Assembly (NCBI RefSeq): GCF_031834595.1
Contig: NZ_CP115541.1
Span: forward strand, 3,962,501-4,026,500
From: Stenotrophomonas oahuensis
GTDB lineage: Bacteria; Pseudomonadota; Gammaproteobacteria; Xanthomonadales; Xanthomonadaceae
Reading direction: 5' to 3'
Length of the DNA: 64,000 bases
Under the pieces are notes generated by a model that had not been told where the DNA came from, made no database searches, and saw nothing but the letters and a program-made list of their open reading frames with translations. Positions 8,967 through 18,634 of this stretch are shown in pieces (position 1 is the stretch's first letter; each line of letters starts with the position of its first letter). A program made the translations under genes and the position numbers.

Positions 8967-9728
8967 CTACAGATGGGCTTTGCGGTGGCGCTCCAGCGTC
9001 GGCTCCACGTCTGTCAGGGCGCGTAGCACTTCGCGTTGCCAGTCACCCGGCTGCAGCCGACGCACCGCCGAGTGGGCGGCGCACACGGCCGGGGTGTCGG
9101 CCCATCGAGCGGCCAAGGCTCGTGCCCAGCTGGCGAATGCATCGGCTGCTTCTGGAGTAGGCTTGAGCGCCTTGCCTAGCATGGGATGGAACTTCAGCCG
9201 CGACTGCGGCAGCAGCTTCCCCAGCCAGCCGGGAGCCGCCAGCACGTTCAGGGTGTCATCCACATGCACGATGCCGGTGCGGCGATGGCGGACCAGCACC
9301 GAGGCGGCGTGGACCTTGTCGTCAGATGTGACCAGATCCAGCCCGTCGGGAGTCGAGAAGTCCAGGTCTTCACGAAACTGCTGCTGGGTAGCGGGATCCT
9401 CAATCACGGCGGGGTCCCATCGCACCGTCGGAGCGTGTTGTTGATGCCGACGCGTGCCGATCATCCGCGCCCGTGGCAGCAGCTGGTGCATGCTGTAGCA
9501 GTGCAGGGTGTGGAACGGGTGCACGTTGATGATGGCTTCAACCAGATCACCGTTGCCTGTTTGTGCCAGCAGGCGGGCGCGGTCATCCTCGTCTACCGCG
9601 TAGCTGTCGATCAGCAGATAGCGACCGTTTGCGCGGCGGATCAGCGACATCTGCGTGCCGACATCGAGGACGCCGGCAATGCGATGATGGCCGCGGAAGT
9701 TCCAGAAGTCTTCGGCCAGTTGTTGCAT
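8967..9728 (-). CDS. Conserved protein of possible metallo-beta-lactamase fold
   Basis: 253 residues, no signal peptide, no membrane helix. The order of elements suggests a degenerate metallo-beta-lactamase fold: an initial beta strand with RYLLIDSYAV, a histidine-rich NVHPFHTLH, and a late strand with TGIVHVDDTLNVL. The canonical HxHxDH motif is not intact, so metal binding and hydrolase activity are uncertain. It lies upstream of the aldehyde dehydrogenase on the same strand with a 47 bp gap and could share its transcript. I do not recognise a specific function. Confidence 0.65.
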   Translation of the reverse strand: MQQLAEDFWNFRGHHRIAGVLDVGTQMSLIRRANGRYLLIDSYAVDEDDRARLLAQTGNGDLVEAIINVHPFHTLHCYSMHQLLPRARMIGTRRHQQHAPTVRWDPAVIEDPATQQQFREDLDFSTPDGLDLVTSDDKVHAASVLVRHRRTGIVHVDDTLNVLAAPGWLGKLLPQSRLKFHPMLGKALKPTPEAADAFASWARALAARWADTPAVCAAHSAVRRLQPGDWQREVLRALTDVEPTLERHRKAHL

Positions 9729-9908
9729 GGGAATTGAGATTCCAGCGTGGGGGCTGAGGCATTCGATGATCGGCCTCTGCCGGTTCCCACGTTGTGAATT
9801 CTGTGGCGCTGCGTCTCACTTGGGTTTCACCGCATCAGTGCCCTGTCGGGCACCGGGCCACGCACAGCTTGCGTTAGAGTGGGTCTTCGATCTGCTCTGC
9901 CCTCGCCT

Positions 9909-11492
9909 ATGCCCACCTGGTTACGACACATTTCCACCCTTCTCATCGCCGCGCTTGCGACTGCCACGGTCGCCAGCGTGCTGCAGACACAGATCAATCT
10001 TTACTCGATCACGCAGTTGGGCGTGCCGGTCACCATGATGGAGCGAGCCGAGGTGACCGCGGAGGACCTTGCGCGGTTCGGGCCGGTGATGTTCGGCTTT
10101 GCGCTGGCGGCGGGCGTGCTGGCATCCATGCTGCAACCCTGTCTGCGGCGCTTGCGGCTGGGGGCCCTGCCCTGCGTGTTGTTCGCTGGTTTGCTGGGGC
10201 TGTGGATCGTACTCGCACTGCTGCGCAGCGTAATCCCAATGCCGGCGATTGCCGCAACCCGCGCGATGTCCGGTTTGGCGCTGATGAGTCTGTGCGGGCT
10301 GGTGGGCGGGTATGTGAGTTATACACTTTCCTCGCGCATGTCGCGCCCCTCCTCCGCGGGCGCGTGGGCCTACCTGGTGCCAGTGGCTGCACTGCTTCTG
10401 CCGGCGGGCTCGTTCCTGATGATGCGCCCAGTGCCGCAACAGCCTGTGCCGCCTGCGGGAACGGGGTATTCAGTCACGACTATTGCAAAGAACCTGCAAT
10501 GGCCCTGGTCGATGGCGGAACTGCCTGACGGCCAATTGATCGTCACGGAAATGGCTGGCCGACTGAAGCTGATCGACCGCGCGGGCCTCACGAAAGAGGT
10601 CAACACCGTGCAGGTGCCTGCACCCTATCAGCGTGAGCGCGTGATTGGACGGATGGAGGTCGCGCTTTCTCCAGATTTCCAGAATGACCGCTACATCTAT
10701 CTGACACATGGCTATCGCGACGCACGCGGAGCAGGAGTACTGCTGCTTCGTGGCGTGCTGACCGAGGCTGCTGGCGAATGGTCAGTAGGTCAGGTCAAGA
10801 TCCTGTTTGAATCCACACCCAAGGCCAGCGATGGCAACAACGGGGGCCGTCTGGCGTTTCTGGACGCCAACACGCTGTTGATGACCGTGGGCGACGGCAG
10901 CGAACGACGGGAGGAGGCGCAGAGCCCGGGTAACTCTCTGGGCAAAGTGATGCGCATTGATCTTTCCCCTGCAGCAGGTCGCGCCGTCGTGCACACCTCC
11001 GGCCACCGTAACCCGCAGGGCATCGTGCGTGATCCGGTCACCGGGGCGGTGTATGTGAGCGAGCACGGACCGCGTGGCGGTGATGAACTCAACCGGCTGC
11101 GGCCGGGTGGCAACTACGGTTGGCCCATCGTCAGTCACGGAATTGACTACCCATTCGCACGAGTAAGTCCGTTCACCCGACTCGATGGTTTCGAGGATCC
11201 GGAGCTGGTCTGGTCGCCCTCTATCGCGCCCTCAGGCTTGGCGGTGTATCAAGGCGAACTGTTCAAGAGCTGGCAGGGAGACTTCTTGGTGCCCGCCTTG
11301 CGCGAGCGTGGCATCCGCCGGCTCGTCCGCGAAGGTGGCCGTGTCGTGCGTCAGGAGCTGGTTCTTGGTGAGCTGGGCGAGCGCATCCGTGATGTCAAAG
11401 TGGCGACGGATGGTTCGATCTACGTGCTGACGGACGGGGTGGACGGGAGGCTGCTTAGATTGGCACCGACTGCGGAAGTTGAATCCGGCTAG
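9909..11492 (+). CDS. Membrane-anchored PQQ-dependent glucose/sorbosone dehydrogenase
   Basis: 527 residues in two parts. Residues 1 to about 175 contain about five hydrophobic helices (e.g. HISTLLIAALATATVASVL, FGPVMFGFALAAGVLASML, LVPVAALLLPAGSFLMM). From about residue 185 a GSDH six-bladed propeller follows: NLQWPWSMAELPDG, a conserved GHRNPQGI, YVSEHGPRGGDELNRLRPGGNYGWP and SIAPSGLAVY. The family oxidises sugars with PQQ in the periplasm, and an odd number of helices with a cytoplasmic N-terminus would place the propeller there. The ATG at 9909 is preferred over an upstream start. The 180 bp before the gene hold no further gene. Confidence 0.85.
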   Translation: MPTWLRHISTLLIAALATATVASVLQTQINLYSITQLGVPVTMMERAEVTAEDLARFGPVMFGFALAAGVLASMLQPCLRRLRLGALPCVLFAGLLGLWIVLALLRSVIPMPAIAATRAMSGLALMSLCGLVGGYVSYTLSSRMSRPSSAGAWAYLVPVAALLLPAGSFLMMRPVPQQPVPPAGTGYSVTTIAKNLQWPWSMAELPDGQLIVTEMAGRLKLIDRAGLTKEVNTVQVPAPYQRERVIGRMEVALSPDFQNDRYIYLTHGYRDARGAGVLLLRGVLTEAAGEWSVGQVKILFESTPKASDGNNGGRLAFLDANTLLMTVGDGSERREEAQSPGNSLGKVMRIDLSPAAGRAVVHTSGHRNPQGIVRDPVTGAVYVSEHGPRGGDELNRLRPGGNYGWPIVSHGIDYPFARVSPFTRLDGFEDPELVWSPSIAPSGLAVYQGELFKSWQGDFLVPALRERGIRRLVREGGRVVRQELVLGELGERIRDVKVATDGSIYVLTDGVDGRLLRLAPTAEVESG

Positions 11493-11541
11493 CATCAATT
11501 CGTCGGAAGCAACCCATCGCTTGGATCTCCGCCGTAGTCCC

Positions 11542-12366
11542 TTAATCCCGGTCGGCCGAGTAAGCCACATGTCGCCCGGCATGAAGATCCTCCATCCGGG
11601 CAAGCAGCGACCGCTCGATGTTCTGAAACGCTGCACTCCCCAACGCCAACCGCCGGCGTGGCGCTGCTTCGTCTGCATACGCAATCATGGCCGCCACCGT
11701 CCGCTCTGCATCGCCCTTGATCGCGAAGCTGCCATCTGCCACACCCCGGCGCACGTCCCCCGCTGGTGTGGCGTCATAAGCATCCATGACGGTACCGTGG
11801 TCGAGTCCGGCGGCAAAGCCGGTAGCGGTGGGACCCGGCTCGGCAATCAGCACTTCGATGCCGAGCGGCAGCACCTCCTGCGCCACCGCTTCAAGGAAGC
11901 CCTCAATACCCCACTTGCTGGCGTGATACAGGCTGAAGTTCGGGTAGGCCACCTGCCCGCCCTCCGAGGATACCTGCAGGATGCGGCCGCCTCCCTGCGC
12001 ACGCAGATGCGGCAGCACTGCCCGCACCAGTTGGATCGATCCGGTCAGGTTTGTGGCGAGCTGCCGCTCAATCTGGGCGTCGCTCACTTCCTCGGCGGCA
12101 CCAAACAGGCCGTAGCCGGCGTTGCTGACCACCACGTCGATTCGGCCAAATGCCGCGAAGGCGTCTTCCACCGCCGAACGCATTGCGGCGGTATCGGTGA
12201 TATCGAAGCGCGCCACCATCAGGCGGTCACCGTGTGCCTGCTGGAGGTCTGCAAACGGCTCGGTGCGGCGGCCAGTCGCCACCACGCAATCGCCACGTTC
12301 CAGCAGCACGCGGGTCATCTGCAGGCCCAGGCCGGAGGATGCGCCTGTAATCAGCCAGGTCTTCAT
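11542..12366 (-). CDS. SDR-family oxidoreductase
   Basis: 274 residues, classical short-chain dehydrogenase: TGASSGLG cofactor loop at residues 7-14, NAGYG, VSSEGG with the catalytic Ser, and YHASK with catalytic Tyr and Lys. The C-terminal region (EPGPTATGFAAGLDH, later AFQNIERSLLARMEDL) resembles the group often found beside LysR regulators. The start at 12366 gives a complete Rossmann fold from residue 1. It is transcribed divergently from the LysR gene with 100 bp between them, the usual arrangement for a regulator and its target. Substrate unknown. Confidence 0.9.
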   Translation of the reverse strand: MKTWLITGASSGLGLQMTRVLLERGDCVVATGRRTEPFADLQQAHGDRLMVARFDITDTAAMRSAVEDAFAAFGRIDVVVSNAGYGLFGAAEEVSDAQIERQLATNLTGSIQLVRAVLPHLRAQGGGRILQVSSEGGQVAYPNFSLYHASKWGIEGFLEAVAQEVLPLGIEVLIAEPGPTATGFAAGLDHGTVMDAYDATPAGDVRRGVADGSFAIKGDAERTVAAMIAYADEAAPRRRLALGSAAFQNIERSLLARMEDLHAGRHVAYSADRD

Positions 12367-12427
12367 TGGGGAAGCCTCGTTTGGTTGGAATGCCCACAGG
12401 GTAAGTGGCAGCCGCCTGCGTGATAAG

Positions 12428-12468
12428 CTGCACCAATTAGCATGGGCTGGTGAGGAATCTGCACCAAT
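12428..12468. promoter_or_regulatory. Paired 10-bp direct repeats between SDR and LysR genes
   Basis: CTGCACCAAT occurs at 12428-12437 and again at 12459-12468, 31 bp apart, about three helical turns. Both copies lie in the divergent intergenic region and the second covers the ATG of the LysR gene. LysR regulators typically bind such regions and repress themselves. That these repeats are the binding sites is an inference. Confidence 0.45.
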
Positions 12469-13369
12469 GGCGGACGTCAGTCTCTCGGATCTCAAGGCCT
12501 TTTCGGCCGTTGCCCGGCACCGTAGCTTTCAGCGGGCGGCAGACGAGCTCGGCGTGTCGCGGTCCTCACTGAGCCACGCAGTACGGGCGTTTGAGCAACG
12601 CCTGGGTGTGCGTCTGCTGCATCGGACGACCCGCAGCGTGGCAACCACCGAAGCGGGCGAGGCGCTGTTGCGGCGGCTGAATCCGCTGCTGCAGGAGCTG
12701 GACGCCACCTTGGACGAAGCACGCCATGGGCAGGACACTGTGGCCGGCACCCTGCGCATCAACGCCGGTGCTGGCGCAGCGCGCTGGCTGCTGGAACACG
12801 TCGTGCCCACCTTCCTGCAACGGCACCCACATGTGGCGCTGGATATCGTCAGTGAAGGTCGGCTGGTGGACATCATTGCCGAAGGCTTCGATGCGGGCGT
12901 GCGGCTGGCCGAATCCGTACCCAAAGACATGGTGGCGGTGCCGTTTGGTGGTGCCCTGCGCTTCATTGCGGTGGCCTCTGCGGACTATGTGGCAGCGGCA
13001 GGCCGCCCACGTACACCAGAGGATCTGCAGGCGCATCGGTGCATCCGGCAGCGCCTCCCCAGTGGCAAGCGCTACCGCTGGGAGTTCAGCAAGGGCCGCC
13101 GTGAAGTGGCTGTCGACGTGGCCGGTGCTCTCAGCCTGGATGACAGCGCGTTGATGGTGGACGCCGCCCTCAATGGATTGGGTATTGCCTTCGTGCCGGA
13201 GCCCTTTGCGCGTGACGCGCTGGACGACGGACGACTGGTGCTGCTGCTTGAAGACTGGTCGCCCCCGTTCGAGGGGTTATGCCTGTATTACGCGAGCTGG
13301 CGGCAGGTTCCGGCGCCGTTGAAAGCATTCATTGCCGTGCTGCGTGAGAACGACAGTCGCAAACCCTGA
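12467..13369 (+). CDS. LysR-family transcription regulator
   Basis: 300 residues. The N-terminal winged helix-turn-helix reads LKAFSAVARHRSFQRAADEL then SRSSLSHAVRAFEQRLGVRLLHRTTRSV, a textbook LysR signature. A periplasmic-binding-protein-like effector domain follows (VAGTLRINAGAGAARWLLEHVVPTFLQRHP through GLGIAFVPEPFARDAL). The ATG at 12467 is chosen because the helix-turn-helix starts about 20 residues later. It resembles the regulators that control divergent SDR genes in Xanthomonadaceae and Pseudomonas. Confidence 0.93.
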   Translation: MADVSLSDLKAFSAVARHRSFQRAADELGVSRSSLSHAVRAFEQRLGVRLLHRTTRSVATTEAGEALLRRLNPLLQELDATLDEARHGQDTVAGTLRINAGAGAARWLLEHVVPTFLQRHPHVALDIVSEGRLVDIIAEGFDAGVRLAESVPKDMVAVPFGGALRFIAVASADYVAAAGRPRTPEDLQAHRCIRQRLPSGKRYRWEFSKGRREVAVDVAGALSLDDSALMVDAALNGLGIAFVPEPFARDALDDGRLVLLLEDWSPPFEGLCLYYASWRQVPAPLKAFIAVLRENDSRKP

Positions 13370-13430
13370 CAGCGTGCGCGCAACCTGCGCGCGCTATCAT
13401 GACGCCGATTCAGGAATACAAGGCACAAGG

Positions 13431-15145
13431 ATGAGCAGATACGTTGGCGCAAAAGCACTGCTGTTCATGGCACTCACCCCGTTCATGGCGGCTGCTGCAG
13501 AACCTGCGACCTTTGTACTGCAGGCCAGCGGGTTTGAGGATGGCATTGTGGCCAACGAGCAGGGTCGTCTGGTGCAGGACTGGCCCGGCAAACCGCAGTT
13601 GCTGGTGCCGGGCCGCTGGGTCGCCGTCGATTTCGAGAGCCAGCGCAGCGTCTGGTTTGATGATGCCGCGGGGATTGGGCGCGCACTGCGCATCCGCAAC
13701 GCTACAGTTGGCGCGCGCGCACGGCCGGCGAACGGATGTTTGATCAGGACGGCCGCGTACGCCTTCAACTACTGCCGAATGAGATGCGTGCGGCCGGTCC
13801 TTTTGCAGGCCGTACGGATTACCTGATCTGCGACATGTCTGACGAGGGTGCGTGTGCCCTGCGCGACGAGGACGGAACCACAGGGCCCGCCGTGGAACTC
13901 GACGGCATGTTGCCACTTCAGAACGGCGGTTGGCTCGGCCGTCAGGGCAATGCATGGCGGCACACGGACGCCAGCGGGCAACTGGCGGGCGATCAGACCC
14001 GCATCTACACGGACCGCGGGTATTTCGCCCGCCTGCGCGAATGGGCGGATGACGAGGTGCCGTCCTGGCCGCACTGGATGACCGAGTATCGTATCCAGCG
14101 CAACAGCGACGATACCCTCGCAGTGCAGGAGGACAGCGCCACCAACGGGCTCATGCAGGCCACTGGACAGTTCGTCCCCGTACCGGGTGCATCTGCGGCC
14201 CGCCAGGTCTGCCCCGGGGTGTGGCGCTTCACGATGAAAGATGGCGACCGGCTGGGGGGCGGTGATGGGCAACTGGGCGCGCGTATCGACGACTACGCGT
14301 GGGCCGAGATCGAATCGCGGCCGGATCTGAGGGTGTCCATCGCCGACAACAGCCACAAGACGTTGATTGATTGCCAAGGGCGGCGCGTGGTGGATCTGCC
14401 AGCACTGAGTGGGCTGACTTCCGACGGCGTGGGCTTCATCGGGACGCTTGCGGATGAGGATCAGCCGCGCCTGTGGCTGGATGCAGCGCTGAAAGCGCAC
14501 CTGCTGCCTGAGGGGAGTCGCATGGAAGCGTCCAGCGCTGACGGCAGCCTGCTCAGTGTGCGCGACGCTCAAGGTGGAATGCGGCTCTTCAACGTGGCGC
14601 ATCAGCGCTTTGTCGGCAGCGCGTTCACCGACATGGAAGCGTTGCTTACGGTTGGGGCGGTCTTCTTCCGTGACGGGTACTACGGTTTCATGGACAGCGA
14701 TGGCAACGAGCGATTGTCCCCGCAGTACAACACGGTCCTGCCTTGGGGCACTGATCGGCTCTGGACGTCGCGTTATGTGGAAGCCGGTGGCGAGAATCGA
14801 ACGCAGGTCACCCTGCACCGTCTGGATGGCTCAGTTGTTGCGCGCTGGATGGATGCCACGCCGGGCACCAGCCCAATGCTGCGGGACCTGCCTGGCCAGG
14901 GTCCGGTTGCGGAATTGCTCGGCCGCACCGTGGAAACAACGCAGGGAAGCTACTTCGGGCAGCAATGGGTGGACCGCGAGGGCCGCACGCTGTTTCTGGC
15001 GGTGGATTGCCAGGGAACGAGCGGAGAGGCCAGGGGCGGCGTTATTGAGCCGTTGCAGGGTAAGCCGCGCTACCACGGTGCGCCCTGCGCGATTCCCGAT
15101 GTGGTCAGGGCGAGTATGGCGAAGCTGCCTGATCCGGCATCGTAG
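13431..15145 (+). pseudogene. Secreted WG-repeat-like protein interrupted at a (GC)5 tract
   Basis: From ATG 13431 there is a signal peptide (YVGAKALLFMALTPFMAAAAEP) and about 90 mature residues. The frame then runs into unrelated sequence and stops at 13826. The remaining about 470 codons are open in another frame to 15145 (MFDQDGRVRLQLL onwards). The switch coincides with a (GC)5 tract at 13711-13720. Removing one GC unit joins the frames as NATVGARTAGERMFDQDG, so one inserted dinucleotide explains everything. The C-terminal part contains GYYGFMDSDGNERLSPQYN, similar to WG/KWG beta repeats. Either a recent frameshift, a sequencing error, or a contingency locus switched by GC copy number. 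Function unknown. The stop TAG lies in a SMAG repeat. Confidence 0.7.
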
Positions 15146-15206
15146 AGCGGGGCTTGCCCCGCTGGGTGGGCGCGCGCGAAGAGCAGCCGGGCAGGCCCGG
15201 CATTAC
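15142..15206. repeat. SMAG/REP dimer between convergent genes
   Basis: Two hairpins: GTAGAGCGGGGCTTGCCCCGCT followed by GCCGGGCAGGCCCGGC with an inverted GTAA flank. They match the GTAG-headed SMAG palindromes of Stenotrophomonas. The element sits between two convergent genes and supplies both stop codons (TAG at 15143-15145 on plus, TAA at 15203-15205 on minus). It could also act as a bidirectional terminator. Confidence 0.85.
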
Positions 15207-16228
15207 GTGGTTGCGTTCTGGATCACGGCGACCGTGCGGTCGATGGTATTCCGGTCCACCTGCCAGTGGGTCACCAGCCGCATCTTGCCGCCATACGGGC
15301 CGTTGGCGCGGATGCCTTCGGCGGCCAGCGCGGCGGTGAGCTGGTCTGAATCAACGGATTCGGGCAGCGCAAACCAGACCATGTTGATGTGCACGTCGTC
15401 CGAGTCGACGGTGATGCCGGGTATGGCGGCCAGGCGCTCGGCAAGGTAGCGCGCATTGGCGTGGTCTTCGCCCAGCCGCTTTGTCATTTCGGTCAGGGCG
15501 AGGATGCCCGGGGCAGCCAGCACGCCGGCCTGACGCCAGCCGCCGCCCAGAAGCTTGCGGTTGTAGCGGGCGCGTTTGATGAAGTCTGCCGGGCCAGCGA
15601 GGATTGAGCCTACCGGTGCTGCCAGGCCTTTAGACAAGCAGCACATGACGGTGTCGACGTGCCGGGTGATCTCCTTGACGTCACAGTTAAGGTGGGTGGC
15701 GGCGTTGAAGACCCGGGCACCGTCCAGGTGGATGGGGATGTTGTGCCGGCGGGCGATGGCGGCAGTTTCGGCCATGGTTGCCAGCGGAATCACCCGGCCA
15801 TTGCCGTGTGCGTTCTCCAGGCAGATCAGGCCGGTGCGGGGGATGTGGATGTCCTCCCCTACCCGGATGCGCGCCTCGATTTCCTTTGGAGGGACGACGC
15901 CGCGGTCGCTGGCGATGGTGCGCATCTGTACGCCGCTGATCACGGCGGCCGCGCCGTTCTCGTGCCAGACCAGGTGGGAGTCGTCGCCGGCGATCACTTC
16001 GTCACCGCGGCGGCAGTGGGTGAACACGGCCAGCTGGTTGCCGAACACGCCGGTGGGTACGAACAGGGCGGCTTCCTTGCCCAGCATGTCAGCGGCGAGC
16101 TGTTCAAGTTGGATGACCGTGGCGTCGTCGCCGTAGACGTCGTCGCCGACCTCGGCGCTGGCCATGGCCGCGCGCATCGCGGGCGTGGGTTGGGTGACGG
16201 TGTCGCTGCGAAGGTCGATCCACTGCAT
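15203..16228 (-). CDS. ltaE: Low-specificity L-threonine aldolase
   Basis: PLP enzyme cleaving threonine or allo-threonine to glycine and acetaldehyde. 341 residues from MQWIDLRSDTVTQPT, close to the usual 330-345. Visible motifs are GDDVYGDDAT, HLVWHENGAAA, LENAHGNGRVIP, HLDGARVFNAA (PLP-binding Asp) and CLSKGLAAPVGS with the Schiff-base Lys. The start at 16228 is chosen by family length; an upstream ATG at 16273 would add 15 residues. The stop codon is part of a SMAG repeat. No functional link to its neighbours is apparent. Confidence 0.92.
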   Translation of the reverse strand: MQWIDLRSDTVTQPTPAMRAAMASAEVGDDVYGDDATVIQLEQLAADMLGKEAALFVPTGVFGNQLAVFTHCRRGDEVIAGDDSHLVWHENGAAAVISGVQMRTIASDRGVVPPKEIEARIRVGEDIHIPRTGLICLENAHGNGRVIPLATMAETAAIARRHNIPIHLDGARVFNAATHLNCDVKEITRHVDTVMCCLSKGLAAPVGSILAGPADFIKRARYNRKLLGGGWRQAGVLAAPGILALTEMTKRLGEDHANARYLAERLAAIPGITVDSDDVHINMVWFALPESVDSDQLTAALAAEGIRANGPYGGKMRLVTHWQVDRNTIDRTVAVIQNATT

Positions 16229-16310
16229 GTTCGGGGTGTCTGGCTGGGTGAGTACCGTGGAAGTATCGTTCATCCAGACCGGTGGTGGCGGGTGAATTCT
16301 GGTGTGGGAC

Positions 16311-16375
16311 GTAGAGCGGGGCTTGCCCCGCTGCCGTTTGCGCAGCGAAGAGCAGCCGGGCAAGCCCGGCTCTAC
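16311..16375. repeat. SMAG/REP dimer
   Basis: GTAGAGCGGGGCTTGCCCCGCT plus GCAGCCGGGCAAGCCCGGCTCTAC on the opposite strand, together a typical head-to-head SMAG dimer. It fills most of the gap between the threonine aldolase start and the TonB receptor stop. Confidence 0.88.
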
Positions 16376-16393
16376 GGTGCATCGGCGATTTAC

Positions 16394-18615
16394 CTAGAAG
16401 GTGTACCGCACGCCCAGAACCATGCTGCGGCCGCGCAGGGGTGACTGGTCCTTGACGAACGAGGTGTGCACATAGGCCTCCCTGTTCAGCAGGTTGGTGG
16501 CGCGGACGTAGAATTCGGCGGCCTGCCGCTCGGTCAGCTCCAGGCGGTACGCGAAGGTGGCGTTGAGCATGTCGTAGCCCTTGGTTCGCGTCTCGTACGA
16601 GGCAATCCGGTTCTGCGCATAGGTGTGGTAGTACTCGGCATCCAGCGAATACGGCCCACTGGACCAGGCATGGCGTACGCCGAGACGCCCCGGCGGAATA
16701 CGCGGCAGGTTGTCGTCCTCGCTCTTGAGGTCGGCGCGCACATAGTCGCCGAACAGCGTGGTGCGGTGGCCGGCACCGTACTGCAGGCTGATCTGGCCAT
16801 CGACGCCCTCCAAGGTCGCGTCGGCGGCGGTGTACAGCAGGTAGTTGTGCGGTACGCCGGTTTCGTTCTCGGTCTCGATCAGGCGCGCGAACACGTAATC
16901 CTTGATGTCCTGGTGGAACACGCCCACCTCGTACTCCAAGACCCCGCCGACCTTGCAGAAGATCAGATCGACCGATCGGGTCGTTTCCAGTACATCGGTA
17001 CGGCTGTCCGGGAAGGTGTCGGACACGCTGCCGGATCGGACCAGGCCCACTTCGTAGCTGTTGGAGGCCAGGTTGTTGCCGTAGGCGTAGAGCTCGCGGA
17101 CGCTGGGTGCGCGTTCGGTGCGGGCGATGTTCAAAGAAGCCGAGTAGCCGTCACGGATGTTCCAGGTGGCACCGAGCGACGCGGAGAACGGATTCTGGCG
17201 CGTGGTCGGGTTCCTGGTCTGGAAGATCTCCACATCTGATTCCCGGATGACGTTCTTCCAGTCCGGGCCGTACCAGCTGGCGAACAGCTCCTCATAGAAC
17301 GGCGTGAAGTTGACCCGGAACTCGGGCACGGGAACCCGGATCTCACGCCAGTCCTTGCGCAGACCGATATCCAGGTCGATGGGACCGAACGAGCGTGATT
17401 CGCTGAGGAGGACGGCCTTGTTGCGGGTCTTCTGGTAGTTCGGCGGCACGAAGCCGTAACCGTTCTCCGGGAACGCCACATGCAGGTTGTTGACGTTGAG
17501 GCCGCCAAAGGTGCCCTCGGTGTACTGGACCCCGAAGGTACCGGTGAACCCGAACAGCGGCTTGTGGGTCAGTTCGATGCGGCCGTCGTCCACCTCGTTG
17601 GTGTAGCGATTGAACAGCGCCGGGCCATCGATTTCGTCGTGCTGGTAATCGGTATGCGACAGGCGCAGGCGGATATGGGCAAAGCCCGGCATCGGGTCGT
17701 CGTAATCGGCGCGGATGTCGGTTCGTTCGCTGCGCACCTTGATGTAGGCGGTGTGGTCGTCCGACGACCCGAACGGATCCTCATAGGAACCGTGCGCTTC
17801 GCAGTGCAGGTCGATGCCGTGGGTGTGGCAGACGCCGTTCTTGTGTGAGTGCCCCGGCAGTCCGTATTTGCTGTCCTGGCGGGTGAAGGCTGCGCCAATG
17901 TAGCCGCGTTCCGTGATCCAGGATGCACCTGCCGAGGCGGTGGTGCCTTCGGCGAAGGAGTCCTGCAGGGTCCCGCCGGGAATGTCGTAGTCATCGGCGT
18001 TGTGGCGGGCGACTTCGGCGTGCAGGCCGACCTGCCCTACTCCGGCGGTGATGCGGCCGACACCGGTCTTTTCCTGATCGCCCGAGCCGAGGCGCACTTC
18101 TGCGGCACCGGTGACGCCGTTTTCAGGCAGCCGGGTGGGAATGCGGCCGTCAATCAGGTTGACGGCACCGTTCATGGCACTGCCGCCGTACAGCACGGCG
18201 GCGGGGCCGCGGATGACTTCGATGGCGTCCAGCAGCAGCGGATCGGTGCCGATGGCGTGGTCCGGCGACACCGAGGAGGCGTCAAACACGGGGGCACCGT
18301 CGCTCAGAATTTCGATGCGTGGCAGGGTCTGGCCACGGATGACCGGGCGCGACGCGCCGCCGCCGAAGTTGTCCAGATGCACGCCGGGAAGACCGGCGAG
18401 GGTTTCGCCCAGACCGCCCTGGCGCCGGTGCATCAGGGCGTCGCCGCTGAGGATGTCGGTGGGCAGTGGGGCAAGTGCGGTTCTTCTGCCCTTTTCGGCG
18501 GTGACGCGTAGTTCGTCGAGTTCTACCGGGGTTCGAGTGACGGTGTCCTCCGCGGAGGCGCAGGCGGGGCGAACATCAGGCTGGCAATGGCGGACGACAG
18601 GACGCGGTGCTTCAT
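16394..18615 (-). pseudogene. znuD: ZnuD-like zinc TonB-dependent receptor, signal peptide out of frame
   Basis: The main frame encodes a full outer-membrane receptor. It has a plug domain (DELRVTA, PGVHLDNFGGGASRPVIRG, AIEVIRGPAAVLYGGSAMNGAVNLID) and a barrel ending in RSMVLGVRYTF with terminal Phe. A His/Cys-rich loop (LPGHSHKNGVCHTHGIDLHC) is typical of ZnuD zinc receptors. The main frame has no signal peptide; upstream it reads through the Zur box. A good one, MKHRVLSSAIASLMFA, begins at ATG 18615 in another frame. Adding one base in the four-C run (G's at 18566-18569 on plus) gives MKHRVLSSAIASLMFAPACASAEDT. So a one-base loss separates leader and receptor. Regulated by Zur (inferred from the box). 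It could be phase variation, decay or an assembly error. Confidence 0.78.
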
Positions 18616-18634
18616 CGGGCTCGTTCGGGATGAT

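Noticed and set aside
13736..15145. Second half of the interrupted secreted protein as an independent gene
   Set aside because: No ribosome site or leader; one GC unit removed joins it to the preceding signal-peptide frame.
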